DNA of 64,000 nucleotides from JBNJGB01 sp051747385 (GTDB lineage: Bacteria; Myxococcota_A; UBA9042; PHBI01; JACKFB01), in the NCBI GenBank assembly GCA_051747385.1, contig JBNJGB010000006.1, forward strand, positions 62,001-126,000, written 5' to 3'. This document shows, in pieces, positions 41,331-51,260 of this stretch (positions are counted from its first letter, which is position 1; each line of letters starts with the position of its first letter). The translations under genes were made by a program, and so were the position numbers. A model generated the notes under the pieces. The model was not told where the DNA came from. It searched no databases and saw nothing but the letters and a program-made list of their open reading frames with translations.

Positions 41331-44300
41331 TCAGAGCCGCCACTGCATGGGACCGTCGCCCTCGGGGTGGTGCCGCTCGGACTTGGTCAGGCTCTCCTTG
41401 AGGAGGGAGTTGACCTCGCTTCCGGCCATCTGCAGCGCGTGGTTGAAGTGGATCTGGCGGTCGTTGAAGTCGTCGTAGAGGTAGTAGAGCTCGCGCACCG
41501 TGCTGTAGTAGCCCCGCCGCTGCGAGTACATCTCCTCGCTCCTGCTGAGCCGCTCCAGCGCCAGCCGTCGGATCCAGGTCTGCTCGCGGCGGGTCTTGGA
41601 GGGCAGGTGGAACCAGAGCAGGGCGAAGGTCGACCCGGTGAGCTGCGGGGTGAAGTGGAGCGGGGCCTGGAGCAGCTCGCAGCCCCTCGCGAGCTGATCT
41701 GCCCAGCCGAGGAGGGCCTCATCGGACACCCCCGTTGCCGAGCCGTGCAGCGCCGTGTCGTCGATCAGGAGCTTCAGCACGTGCAGGCGGTTCAGCATGG
41801 GGAAGCTGTGCTGCTGCAGGTTGGCCTCCAAGATGTCGCGGAAGAATGCCTGGCCGGTTCCTGGGGCTCGGGACCGGGTGGGGGCCTTCCAGCGCTCGAG
41901 GAGTTTCCGCATCGCGGATGAGATCCGAGGCCAATCTCTGCTGTGTGCCACCAACCCCAAGCCGGCGGCGAGAGAGACCGAGCGGACGGGAATGACGTCT
42001 CCGATGACGAGGGCGTCGTCCTTCGGATCGCAGTCGACGGCCTGGGGACCGTGCTTTGAGCGGCTGCGTCGGAACAGTCGGTCCGCCCGCTCCAGGGCGT
42101 GCGATGCCACGCCTGCGAGGAGGTAGAAGACACCCTGTGTGCCGGGGGAAGGGGCCCCGCCGGTGGCTTTTTGGAACAACCCGGGCCAATGAAGCCTGTC
42201 GAACCATGTCTTCAACGGATCATCGGGCTCCGGGTCGGAGGCGTCGGGCTTCGCGTCCGAGACGCCTTTGCTCGTGCGGACGATCACTTCGATCGTGCGC
42301 CACCACCAGAGCAGCCGGTTGGCGGTGTCCGCGACCTGGAGCAGCTCGCGACCTGCGTCCTCGAGGTAGCCGCCGTCCTCGAGGAGTCGCGCGCCGGCGA
42401 GACAGCTCCCGAGCGACAGGATGAGTCGCTGCAGGTCGTTGTGATGAGCGTCGCGCCCTTCGAACTTCACCGGACGCAGCTCGCCACGGGGGTCCTTCTG
42501 CTGCCCCGAGGTCCACTCGCCGAGCCAGCCGGAGATCGAGCCGAGCTCGAGGCTCGTTCCGGCGAGCGACACCCGGATGGCGTCATCTGCTGACCGCTCA
42601 TCCGGATCTTCCCGTTCGTCCGACGTCTGGAGCCAGTGACGAACCCGGCCGGTCATCTCCAAGGCCAGCTGTGCGGCGTCCCGCTCAACGTCGCCGTTCT
42701 CGATGGAACCGTCGTCGAGGCGTTCCCTGAGATCCGCGAACAGGCCGAGCAGCGAGACCCGAGCGTAGCCCGCCTCGGCCATGTCGTTCAGGTTGCTTCC
42801 TGCCGTGCGGAAGACGTAGTCCGGCAGCCCGTCCTGCTCGATCGTCTCCCACGACGTATGTTCGTGTTCGCCCTCGGGCGTCAGGGGGTTGAGCTTGTAC
42901 GGTGAGCACTCGCGTCTTCTCGCCGCGAATCGACGGACCTCGTGGAGTCCGACGCAGTAGTGATAGTGCGCCTTGAGGAGGTAGCCCTCCCCACCCTGGG
43001 ACTGCCGCTCTTCGGCGTGCGGGCTTCGCCCCCGCTCCGCCCACTCCTTCAGACGCGCTCGCTGATCCTCGGTACGGGTCCGCAGGACCTGGCGGCCCTT
43101 GAAGAAGTAGAGGTCGCCGGCCTTGTTGTGGAGCTCCGCGGCCACGAGGGCGAAGTTGGTGTGCCGGACGTTCATGGCGTCCGTGTCGGCCAGGGGGCGC
43201 TCGTCGTCCGTAGGCCGGAGGAACGGAAGCTCGCGCCGGAGCCGCCACAGCTCCTGCTCCACGAGGGTCGTGCTGGTGTCGACGGCGGACTCCATCTTCT
43301 CGGCGACCCAGGCCTCGGCGAACAGCGGCTGGAACACGACGTGGAGGTGCTTGAGGAGCTGGAGCCTGAGGCGTCGCCGGGATGGGTGGAAGCGATGCTG
43401 CTCCGTGCCGCCGACGTTGCTCAAGCGCGCCCAAAGGTCGCGTCTGGGATTCTCGTCTCCATCCGCGCCGAGCAGCGCCGCGATCACCCTGCGGGCGAGG
43501 GTGCGCGCGTTCCGGTAGGTGGCGGCGGCGCGCTCGTGGTTGCGCTCGCGCTCGTAGGTCATGCCCACCTGGAGGGTGAGACGGAGCCGCTCCACGCCCC
43601 AGGTGATGTGGCGTCGGACGTCGTCCGGTCCGCGGTCTTCGCCTCGGAGAGCCCGAGCGACCGCCCGCGATTCGGACGGGCCGGGACGGCGACTCTCGAA
43701 GTGGCGGGTGAACTCCTCGTCCAGCTTCTCGATGGCCTGGCTGTAGTAGTGCCGCGCCGTCTCGAACTCCTGGTCGAAGTCGTAGAGCTCACCCAGGGCC
43801 GCGATGATGTCCGACGTGGCCGTCTCGCCCATGCGCTCGAGCGTGGCGTGGTACAGGGTCTTCAGCGCCTGGGACTCGTCCAGGGTGAAGTTGAAGGCGG
43901 CGCGCTCCTCCTCCGACTGGCGGGAGATATAGCCGATCTCGGCGGCGAGGTCGCTCCGGAAGCGGAAGTCGTACATCCCGTTCAGGATGGGGTGGAGGAG
44001 CTCCTCGGACCACCGGCCGATGATCTCCTCCACCACGCTCCGGAGGTCGGGGGCCCGGTGCACGTCCACCAGCTCGTCCACCCGCTCGACGTTGGCCCAC
44101 GCGAACGCCTGGCGGTGGAACTTGAACATGAAGTCGGACAGGTAGAAGACCGAGGTGGTGAGCTTGTCGTCCCGGTTGGCGAGCCGCGTCTCGAGGCCGG
44201 CGGCCAGGGAGCGGTAGACGGACCCGAGGAGCTGGATGCGGAACCGCTCACGGTCGTTGAACCGCAGCACGTCGTCGCAGTCGAAGGCCCTCCACCGGAC

Positions 44301-47300
44301 GTCGTGCGCCGCGACGCTGTGAACGGGCCGCTGGAAGCGCCAGACGAGGTCCCGGAGGCGCTTCGGGTTGCCGAGGCTTCGGTACGTGAGGAACCGCACG
44401 AAGTCCCGCTTCAGACGCCCTGCTTCTTCCGGGGGCACTGGCTTGCCGGTCCCGCAGTCCAGGACGAGCGCCTGCGGCGGACGGCTATCGGAAGATGCGA
44501 CCGCCTGCTCGTCGAGCACGTAGGTGGGCGGCCCTGTCTGCTCCAGGGGGAGGGCATGCCACGGCAGGAGACGCTTCGTCCAGGTGCGCACGTACGAGAA
44601 GTTCGCGCGGAGCTCGAGCGCCGCGAGGTACTCCTCGATGCGAGCCGACCAGCCTACGCGGCCGCCCGAGCCCTCCGGCCCCGCGTGGGTGTCGGTGAGG
44701 AGGGACGGGAGGTAGACCTCGGCGTTGAACACGTTCGTCAGCAGCGGGCGCCGGGCCGTCTGGTCGGCCAGCCACTCGTCGTGCAGGTTCCGGCCGCCGA
44801 CGAAGATGAACCGGGCCGGCGCCGAGGACAGCACGTTCTTGAGGTCCGCCAGCAGCTCGTGGACCGCGTAGGAGCGCCGGCGCTCGGTCCTGAGGATGTG
44901 GTGCTCGTCCCCCGTGCCGGCCGGTTGGTCTGCCGTCAGGTGGCGGGTGCCCACCTTGTCCAGCTCGTCGAAGATGAAGATGAGATCCGGCGCAGGCAGG
45001 CTGACCCGGTGGTGGTGCCCGCCGGGGAGCTGAAACGACGACTCCTGCATGTCCTGCAGGATCCGGAGGAAGGCGAGCTCGACCACGCGGGGGTCGGCCG
45101 GCTCGGTGTGCTTCTCGCGGATCGTGTCGGGCTCGGCGAGGGGGCCCAGCCAGCGGGCCAGCTTCCACCCGGACCGGCTCGTGCGGCTCCCCTGCCGCGA
45201 CGTGAGCTGGTCCAGCACCGAGTCGATCTCGCGCTGGACGAGCGCGTACGGGAAGATCGGCAGCCGCTTCAGGACGAAGCGGGCCAGCAGGAAGATCAGC
45301 ACGAACAGGATCAGGTGGTAGACCTTGAAGTAGATGAAGTAGGCCCCCGCCTCGCTGTCCGAGGGAAGCAGGTGATGGAGAAGGTGGTCCTGGCGGAGGG
45401 CAGCGTAGGCGCGATACGTGCCGCTGCCGGACGAGAGGAGATCGAACTCCAGGCCCGCCACCAGGGAGGGTGCGCCCCACTGGCAGAGCAGCTGCTGAAC
45501 GGGGTGTGGGCCGCAGTCCCCTATACCCGCCGCACAGAAGAAGTCCTGGACCGGACCGGTGTCCAGCTCCGCACAGGTGGCCGCACGTTGCTCGTCTCCG
45601 ATGGGAGCTCCGAAGAAGGCGTTGCCGACGACGGTGGTGAGCATGAGGACCAGCAGGAACAGCACCAGGCGTCCAGCCACCGCGAGCGGGCTGTTCCAGG
45701 CGAGGAACGTGCGGTGATAGCGGTCACGGAGCGCCGCCAGCATGGCCTGGATCACGCGCTGATGCCCCAGCTTGTCGAAGCCGAGGTTCACCGGGACCTC
45801 CAGCACCGGGAGCCAGAGGTGCTGGAGGAGCCAGGGGAGCGTCTGCTCGACCATCGCCATGTGCTCCTGGCGGGGTGGCACGGATAGCCGCGAGCCGGTG
45901 CCCCGGTCGGGTCTGCGATCACCGCTGCGGTGGCGGGCGTAGGGGCGCACGATCCACTCGTACTCGATGAAGAAGATGAGCAGGATCACCGCGAGGAGGC
46001 CGATGAGCCACTGGATCTCGTCGCCCCGATCCTCGAAGAGGGTGGACACTCCGCCGGCATCGACCTTGGCACGAGCCTCCTCGAGCGAGGCGGGTCTCGG
46101 GCTGGAAAGGTCGTCCAGGGATGCCTTCAAGGCAGCCAGCCGCTTGCCGGTCGTCTCGTCGGTCTCCTCGAGCTCACTCGCCAGAGTGTTCCGCAACGAC
46201 CTCGCGTCGTCCCACTCGCGGTTCAGCAGTGCGAGCGACAGCGCAGAGAGCGTCTCACCGGGCGAAGCGGGCTGCTTGCCGGCCGACGGTGAGGCCTGCT
46301 CCTCGGGCTGCTCTCCGAACAGGAGAGGAATCTGCTGGCCTCCGTAGACGACGGCCGGAAAGAGGAGCTGGGCGAACACCACGAGGCCCACGAAGGCCTT
46401 CATGAAGACGATCACGTTCGGAGTCGGCTTCAGCCGTGGCGACGTCGGCTCCAGTGGCCCGCTACGCAGCGTGAGGTGGCGTAGCACGCCGAGAGCCAGA
46501 GCCACCAGGCAGGCAAGGAGGCCGAGGATCACCGCCGGCAGGACGCTGGCCAACGTCTGCCAGCTGAACTCGTGGGACACGGCGGCCTCGAAGAGGAGCC
46601 AGCCGAGGACGAGCCCGACCCCGGTGAAGAGGTAGGAGTTCGCCGCCGTCCTCACGCTCTTGCCCAGGGGCGACCGGGCGCGCGTCGTCTGGTTGGCGGT
46701 GTGGGCGCGGAGGCTCCGGATGGTCAAGCCCAGGAGAAACAGGAACAGGGCGACGCGCACGTCGTTCCAGAATCGCAGCGGGCCCGGCTCCACGCGGTCG
46801 GTGAACCACAGCTCGGGCCCCAGGACGCTGAACAGGATGCCTCCCAGCAGGACCGTGAACGTCGCCAGGAGCTCGAAGAACTTCTGCGAACGCGAGCCCT
46901 GCGGAGGCTCCTCGTCGGGAGCGGGATCCGGATGGTGGGGCACGCGCTGCCGAAACGACAGCAGCGCCGTTCCCCCCAGGTACACCCAAGCGACGCCTAC
47001 GAGGGTACGGGCCATGCCCAGGGATGGGTTCCCGAACGATCCCCACCCCCAGATCATCGCCAGGAGTCCGGACACCAGCGCGACCAGCCACAGATAGAGG
47101 CCGCGAGGCGGGACGCGATCCGCGACCTCCCGGGCGACCGGAGACGAGCCGGTGCGCCTCGGGGAGGCGCCCCGCGATTTCTTCGCGCGCCGCTCTCTCG
47201 GTCCGAACACCCAGACGAACCAGAGGTAGCGCAGGGACACGAACAGGACACCGCCCGCGTAGAGCAGGGGGAGGAAGCCCAGGAGCACGATGGGGATGGC

Positions 47301-47714
47301 CAGGAGCAGCGCCGGGGCCTGCGGTGTCTTTCCAAGCCCGAGCAGGAACTCGAGGGACTCGGAGAGGAGCAGGGCGACGAAGATGACCACCGCGAAGAGG
47401 AGCAGCACCACGAGGCGATCCCAGAAGATGCTCCGCCCGACGGGGGAGCGGAGGAACCGCTCGTGCACGCTGGAGCGATAGTCGGCGACGCACTGGTGGA
47501 CGAAGCTGGTCTTGCCCGCCCCGCGGTGGCCGGTGACCAGGTAGGCCCCCTTCCGGCCCAGGCTCAGGAGCTGCTGGACGAGATACCCGCGCTGCGCCCG
47601 GCGACCGACGAGGATCTGATCGCCCGGCGGTTCGACGGGGCCGTCTCCGTCGTAGCGTCCGAACGGGATGGCGAGCACCCGATCCTTGCCCGTCACATCG
47701 TCTTGTCTGCCCAC
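41331..47714 (-). CDS. Giant membrane P-loop NTPase, KAP-like, 2127 residues
   Basis: Walker A is VTGHRGAGKTSFV (near residue 58), but the probable Walker B, DLIFIFDELDKVG, is near residue 912. The roughly 850 residues between contain about a dozen predicted membrane helices (WDRLVVLLLFAVVIFVALLL, LLLAIPIVLLGFLPLLYAGG, VALFLFLLGLTIRSL, IQWLIGLLAVILLIFFIEYE, FLLVLMLTTVVGNAF, VYHLILFVLIFLLARFVL). Membrane helices inserted between Walker A and B define KAP-family NTPases, though usually two or four are present. A sensor-like strand (ARFIFVGGRNLHDEWLAD) follows, then about 1000 helical, TPR-like residues. KAP proteins are linked to membrane-tethered complexes and phage defence. The start is GTG 47714 with a weak RBS. 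It is convergent with the heptad-repeat protein and divergent from the K+ channel gene. Confidence 0.8.
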   Translation of the reverse strand: MGRQDDVTGKDRVLAIPFGRYDGDGPVEPPGDQILVGRRAQRGYLVQQLLSLGRKGAYLVTGHRGAGKTSFVHQCVADYRSSVHERFLRSPVGRSIFWDRLVVLLLFAVVIFVALLLSESLEFLLGLGKTPQAPALLLAIPIVLLGFLPLLYAGGVLFVSLRYLWFVWVFGPRERRAKKSRGASPRRTGSSPVAREVADRVPPRGLYLWLVALVSGLLAMIWGWGSFGNPSLGMARTLVGVAWVYLGGTALLSFRQRVPHHPDPAPDEEPPQGSRSQKFFELLATFTVLLGGILFSVLGPELWFTDRVEPGPLRFWNDVRVALFLFLLGLTIRSLRAHTANQTTRARSPLGKSVRTAANSYLFTGVGLVLGWLLFEAAVSHEFSWQTLASVLPAVILGLLACLVALALGVLRHLTLRSGPLEPTSPRLKPTPNVIVFMKAFVGLVVFAQLLFPAVVYGGQQIPLLFGEQPEEQASPSAGKQPASPGETLSALSLALLNREWDDARSLRNTLASELEETDETTGKRLAALKASLDDLSSPRPASLEEARAKVDAGGVSTLFEDRGDEIQWLIGLLAVILLIFFIEYEWIVRPYARHRSGDRRPDRGTGSRLSVPPRQEHMAMVEQTLPWLLQHLWLPVLEVPVNLGFDKLGHQRVIQAMLAALRDRYHRTFLAWNSPLAVAGRLVLFLLVLMLTTVVGNAFFGAPIGDEQRAATCAELDTGPVQDFFCAAGIGDCGPHPVQQLLCQWGAPSLVAGLEFDLLSSGSGTYRAYAALRQDHLLHHLLPSDSEAGAYFIYFKVYHLILFVLIFLLARFVLKRLPIFPYALVQREIDSVLDQLTSRQGSRTSRSGWKLARWLGPLAEPDTIREKHTEPADPRVVELAFLRILQDMQESSFQLPGGHHHRVSLPAPDLIFIFDELDKVGTRHLTADQPAGTGDEHHILRTERRRSYAVHELLADLKNVLSSAPARFIFVGGRNLHDEWLADQTARRPLLTNVFNAEVYLPSLLTDTHAGPEGSGGRVGWSARIEEYLAALELRANFSYVRTWTKRLLPWHALPLEQTGPPTYVLDEQAVASSDSRPPQALVLDCGTGKPVPPEEAGRLKRDFVRFLTYRSLGNPKRLRDLVWRFQRPVHSVAAHDVRWRAFDCDDVLRFNDRERFRIQLLGSVYRSLAAGLETRLANRDDKLTTSVFYLSDFMFKFHRQAFAWANVERVDELVDVHRAPDLRSVVEEIIGRWSEELLHPILNGMYDFRFRSDLAAEIGYISRQSEEERAAFNFTLDESQALKTLYHATLERMGETATSDIIAALGELYDFDQEFETARHYYSQAIEKLDEEFTRHFESRRPGPSESRAVARALRGEDRGPDDVRRHITWGVERLRLTLQVGMTYERERNHERAAATYRNARTLARRVIAALLGADGDENPRRDLWARLSNVGGTEQHRFHPSRRRLRLQLLKHLHVVFQPLFAEAWVAEKMESAVDTSTTLVEQELWRLRRELPFLRPTDDERPLADTDAMNVRHTNFALVAAELHNKAGDLYFFKGRQVLRTRTEDQRARLKEWAERGRSPHAEERQSQGGEGYLLKAHYHYCVGLHEVRRFAARRRECSPYKLNPLTPEGEHEHTSWETIEQDGLPDYVFRTAGSNLNDMAEAGYARVSLLGLFADLRERLDDGSIENGDVERDAAQLALEMTGRVRHWLQTSDEREDPDERSADDAIRVSLAGTSLELGSISGWLGEWTSGQQKDPRGELRPVKFEGRDAHHNDLQRLILSLGSCLAGARLLEDGGYLEDAGRELLQVADTANRLLWWWRTIEVIVRTSKGVSDAKPDASDPEPDDPLKTWFDRLHWPGLFQKATGGAPSPGTQGVFYLLAGVASHALERADRLFRRSRSKHGPQAVDCDPKDDALVIGDVIPVRSVSLAAGLGLVAHSRDWPRISSAMRKLLERWKAPTRSRAPGTGQAFFRDILEANLQQHSFPMLNRLHVLKLLIDDTALHGSATGVSDEALLGWADQLARGCELLQAPLHFTPQLTGSTFALLWFHLPSKTRREQTWIRRLALERLSRSEEMYSQRRGYYSTVRELYYLYDDFNDRQIHFNHALQMAGSEVNSLLKESLTKSERHHPEGDGPMQWRL

Positions 47715-47931
47715 GATCGCCTCGCTCTGCGCATGGCGGCGTCATGATGGGCGTTGCTCCTATGTGCGCAACGCAAGGATGGAGCGGTGAGTAACCCGGA
47801 CCGCCATCCGGCACTGCACATGCAGCGTGCTGAGCTGGCGGCCCTGCCGCAGCGAGGTGCTATCTTGCGCGTCTCTTCGGTCGGGCGCACCCTCACGTCC
47901 GGATCGTCTGAACGCGAACGCGAGGGTTGAC

Positions 47932-48768
47932 GTGGACTCGGAGAGATCAGCAGAGGCTGCGACCGGAGGGTGGCGAAGCCGGCTGCACGAGGTCATCTTC
48001 GAAGCCGACACGACCGCCGGGAAGCGCTTCGACGTGGCGCTCCTCATCGCCATCGTCGTCAGCATCGTGGCCGTGATGCTCGAGAGCGTCCCCGCGGTAG
48101 CGGCACGTCGGAGCTGGGCCGTGGGGCTTCGGCTCGTCGAGTGGGTGCTCACCCTCGCGTTCACGATCGAGTACGTCCTCCGGCTCGCCGCCGTTAGGCG
48201 CCCCGGGAGCTACGCCACGAGCTTCTTCGGCGTCATCGATCTCCTCGCGATCCTCCCCACCTACCTGTCGCTGCTCATCCCGGGCTCCCAGGCCTTCATC
48301 GTCGTCCGGGGGCTCCGGCTCCTCCGGGCCTTCCGGGTCCTGAAGCTCCTCCACCTGCTGGTCGAGGCGAGGAGCCTGCGCCGGGCCGTCGTGGCCACCT
48401 GGCCCAAGATCTCCGTCTTCCTGATGACCGTGGTCATCCTCATCACCATCGTCGGCTCGGCCATGTACGTGATCGAGGGCCCGGAGTCCGGCTTCACCTC
48501 CGTGCCCAAGAGCATGTACTGGGCCGTCGTCACCCTCACCACCGTGGGCTACGGCGACATCGTCCCCCAGTCCGCCGTCGGGAAGGGCCTCGCCGCCCTC
48601 ATGATGATCTGCGGATATGCCCTCATCGTCGTCCCCACGGGGGTCCTCAGCGCCGAGCTCGTCCGCCCCTCCACCGCCCCGATCTCGACCCAGTCCTGCC
48701 CCGCCTGCAGCTCCGAGGGACACGCACCGGGCGCGAAGTTCTGCAGCGACTGCGGGCACGCGCTCTGA
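47932..48768 (+). CDS. Voltage-gated-type K+ channel with C-terminal zinc ribbon
   Basis: This 278-residue channel has six membrane helices. S4 carries regularly spaced arginines (VVRGLRLLRAFRVLKLLH) and the pore has the K+ selectivity filter TTVGYGD after YWAVVTL. The S6 helix (ALMMICGYALIVVPTGVLSA) is followed by a short linker and a zinc-ribbon-like tail, CPACSSEG...FCSDCGHAL, with the CxxC pair motif twice. Zinc-ribbon tails are uncommon on bacterial Kv-type channels and suggest a redox- or metal-responsive gate. The GTG at 47932 was chosen after gaggg with good spacing; a longer frame begins near 47827. It is divergent from the giant KAP-like NTPase (217 bases apart). Confidence 0.88.
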   Translation: MDSERSAEAATGGWRSRLHEVIFEADTTAGKRFDVALLIAIVVSIVAVMLESVPAVAARRSWAVGLRLVEWVLTLAFTIEYVLRLAAVRRPGSYATSFFGVIDLLAILPTYLSLLIPGSQAFIVVRGLRLLRAFRVLKLLHLLVEARSLRRAVVATWPKISVFLMTVVILITIVGSAMYVIEGPESGFTSVPKSMYWAVVTLTTVGYGDIVPQSAVGKGLAALMMICGYALIVVPTGVLSAELVRPSTAPISTQSCPACSSEGHAPGAKFCSDCGHAL

Positions 48769-48807
48769 GTCAGTCGAGGCGTATGAATGGGCCTGACACC
48801 GGACCCG

Positions 48808-49695
48808 TCAACCCGAGCGCGTGGGGCGGATGGGGCTCGAGCCCGGGTGAGCGTCACCGCGGGTCGACCACGCCTCCCACGACCCGTCGAACAGCGCGAC
48901 GTCGGTGTTGCCGAGGAGGTGCAAGACGAACGCGGCCGCCGCGGCGCCGACGCCCAGGCTGCACGTCGCGACGCTCGGCGAGAGGGGGTCGATTCCGGCA
49001 GCTTGGACCACCTGACGCAGCTCCGCCTCCGGGAGGAGCCGCCCGTCGTCTCGGGTGACGGCCCCTGACGGAAGATGAAGCGCGCCTTCGAATCGCCCGG
49101 GTCGTCCGCTGGCCGGGGACTGGAGGTGGGCGAAGAAGTCGGCCTCCCCGGAGTAGAACTTCGCTGGCCGGGCATCGATCGTCTGGACTCCCGACTCCGA
49201 CGCTCGCTCGAAACCGGCCACGTCGCAGAAGAGAGCGTCGCGCACGGTGGCCGTGAATCCGCCTGGCGCGGGGTCCGGGACGTCGGTCGAGAGCGGTCGC
49301 CCCTCGGCGCGCCACTGCGCCATTCCGCCATCCAGGATGGAGACCCGATCGTGTCCGAAGAGCCGGAACAGCCAGAATGCGCGCGCGGCGCCGGAGAACG
49401 AGCCATGCGAACAACAGACGAGGTGCTCGTCTGTGAGCCCGAGCACGCGTGCGTAGGCCTCGAAGACAGTGGCGGAGCAGACCGTGTCGTGGAGCGGGCT
49501 CGGGTCGTCTGCGACGCGACGGAGATCGAAGTGCCGAGCCCCCGGAATGTGCCCGTCGCGATACCGGGCGAGCGGGCTGTCGGGGCCCTCGTGGTCGAGT
49601 GCCCAGGTCGTATCGAGCACGACGACGGGAGCCCCGGCCTCGAGCCAGGCCGCGAGCTCGGTCGTGGTGACGAGTGGTCCGAAAGAAGCTGACAT
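48808..49695 (-). CDS. Two-domain rhodanese / 3-mercaptopyruvate sulfurtransferase
   Basis: The 295-residue protein has tandem rhodanese domains. The N-terminal one contains VVVLDTTWAL, DGHIPGARHFDL and a VCCSHGSFSG loop; the C-terminal one contains QTIDARPAKFYSGE and the active-site loop ATCSLGVGAAA, with the catalytic Cys in place of the usual CGSGVTA-type motif. The family transfers sulfur from thiosulfate or 3-mercaptopyruvate. The ATG is at 49695. It is the last gene of the operon driven from the sigma-54 promoter at 51698-51713, after the AhpD-like and aldehyde dehydrogenase genes; the 134-base gap to the latter may hold a second promoter. Confidence 0.88.
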   Translation of the reverse strand: MSASFGPLVTTTELAAWLEAGAPVVVLDTTWALDHEGPDSPLARYRDGHIPGARHFDLRRVADDPSPLHDTVCSATVFEAYARVLGLTDEHLVCCSHGSFSGAARAFWLFRLFGHDRVSILDGGMAQWRAEGRPLSTDVPDPAPGGFTATVRDALFCDVAGFERASESGVQTIDARPAKFYSGEADFFAHLQSPASGRPGRFEGALHLPSGAVTRDDGRLLPEAELRQVVQAAGIDPLSPSVATCSLGVGAAAAAFVLHLLGNTDVALFDGSWEAWSTRGDAHPGSSPIRPTRSG

Positions 49696-49829
49696 CGAAC
49701 TCTTCTCCGTGGGGGAGTTCCCGCGCACCGGCGCGGTCGATTCATCCGTCGTGCACGTGCTCGCGCGGGACCGCGTCCCACTTCGAGACGTCGACCGCCT
49801 GCCCACGTCGAGAGAGCTCGGGCCGACGC

Positions 49830-51188
49830 TCAGTCGCGTGGTTCGCTCACCACGCGAGCCTGTGTGAACTGTCGATGGCCGTCCGGGCCGCTGTGAAAGC
49901 CGTAGCCGGACTCTCGAGCGCCCACCCACGGCGCACCGGGCGCGTGGGAGAGGCCCTGATTGACGCCGACCATCCCCGCGTTCAGCCGTCGGGCGACGCG
50001 GCGCGCTCGCGCGGACTCGCCGTAGACCACCGCTCCGAGGCCGAAGGGCGAGTCGTTGGCCTTGCGGATCGCGTCCTCCTCGTCCGTCACGGCGACGAAG
50101 CACGCCACCGGCCCGAACGTCTCCTCGCGCGCGATCCGCATGTCGTGCGTGACGTCGGCGAGCACGATCGGTGCGATGAAGTTGCCGCTCGGCGCCTCGC
50201 CGCGCCACGCGATCCTCGCACCGTCGGCCACGGCTTCCCGGACCTGAGCCAGCACGTGGTCTCGTTGCTCCTCGCTCACCATCGGGCCGACGTCGGTCGC
50301 CTCGTCCATCCCGTCGCCGACGGTCAGGGCGCGGGCGTTGTCGATCACCGCGTCGAGAAGCTCTCCGGCCACCGATGGCAGGGCGTAGATCCGCTCCGTA
50401 CTGATGCACACCTGACCGGCGTTTCCGAAGGAGTTGCGCGTCGCGAACCGCGCCGCGTTCGCGACGTCGGCGTCGTCGAGCACGATGAGCGGGTCCTTCC
50501 CGCCGAGCTCCAGGATCACCCGCTTGAGCGCTTTGCTCGCGCTGGCCACGATGTGCTTGCCCGCCTCGGCCGAGCCGGTGAACACGATCAAGTCCACGTC
50601 CGCCGCGACGAGCGCCACACCCTGCGCGTCTGCACCGTGCACGACCTGGAGCACCCCCGCGGGGAGCACCTCCATCAAGGCGTCGGCGTAGGCCTGGCCG
50701 GTCAGGGGCGTATGCTCGGATGGCTTGAAGACGACCGCGTTCCCGGCGGCGAGGGCTGGCAGGATCTGCTGGTGAGGCATCAGCACCGGGAAGTTCCACG
50801 GGGCGATGCACGCGACCACCCCGTAGGGGTCGCGGTAGACCGTGGAGCGCACGCTGTCGCTCTCGAGGACGGTGGGTCGCAGCGCGGCCACGATCTCCTC
50901 CACCGTCCGCGGGAACGTGCTCGCGGCGTGGCGAGCCTCGCCGCGAGCCTGCCGTAGGGGCTTCCCCATCTCCTGGGTAGCGAGTCGACCGATCTCGTCT
51001 GCGCGCTCCTCGAGGATGGCGCCGGCTTCGAGCAGGATCGATGCCCGCTCCTCTACCGGGAGACCGGCCCACGCCGGCTGTGCGGCGCGAGCTGCCGCGA
51101 CCGACGACTCGATCTCGGAGAGCTCGGTGATCGCGACGCTACCCACCGTCTGTGACGTGGCGGGGTTTCTCGAAGTGAGGTCTGCCAT
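49830..51188 (-). CDS. NAD(P)-dependent aldehyde dehydrogenase
   Basis: The 452-residue ALDH-family protein contains ACIAPWNFPVLM (cofactor-binding loop), FKPSEHTPL, LIVFTGSAEAGKHI (Rossmann G-x-x-x-x-G), the catalytic Glu in VILELGGKDP, the catalytic Cys in NAGQVCISTERI and the ETFGPVACF motif. It oxidises an aldehyde to the acid; the substrate is not determinable. It follows the AhpD-like gene by 72 bases and precedes the sulfurtransferase. The context of a sigma-54 PAS activator suggests induction by a specific small molecule, such as an aromatic or aldehyde, which is an inference. Confidence 0.93.
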   Translation of the reverse strand: MADLTSRNPATSQTVGSVAITELSEIESSVAAARAAQPAWAGLPVEERASILLEAGAILEERADEIGRLATQEMGKPLRQARGEARHAASTFPRTVEEIVAALRPTVLESDSVRSTVYRDPYGVVACIAPWNFPVLMPHQQILPALAAGNAVVFKPSEHTPLTGQAYADALMEVLPAGVLQVVHGADAQGVALVAADVDLIVFTGSAEAGKHIVASASKALKRVILELGGKDPLIVLDDADVANAARFATRNSFGNAGQVCISTERIYALPSVAGELLDAVIDNARALTVGDGMDEATDVGPMVSEEQRDHVLAQVREAVADGARIAWRGEAPSGNFIAPIVLADVTHDMRIAREETFGPVACFVAVTDEEDAIRKANDSPFGLGAVVYGESARARRVARRLNAGMVGVNQGLSHAPGAPWVGARESGYGFHSGPDGHRQFTQARVVSEPRD

Positions 51189-51260
51189 GTCTGGACTCCG
51201 TCGTGTCGTCGAACATGTCCGGGTCCACCGCGCGATGGGGAAGCCCGTCCGGGACGCTGA

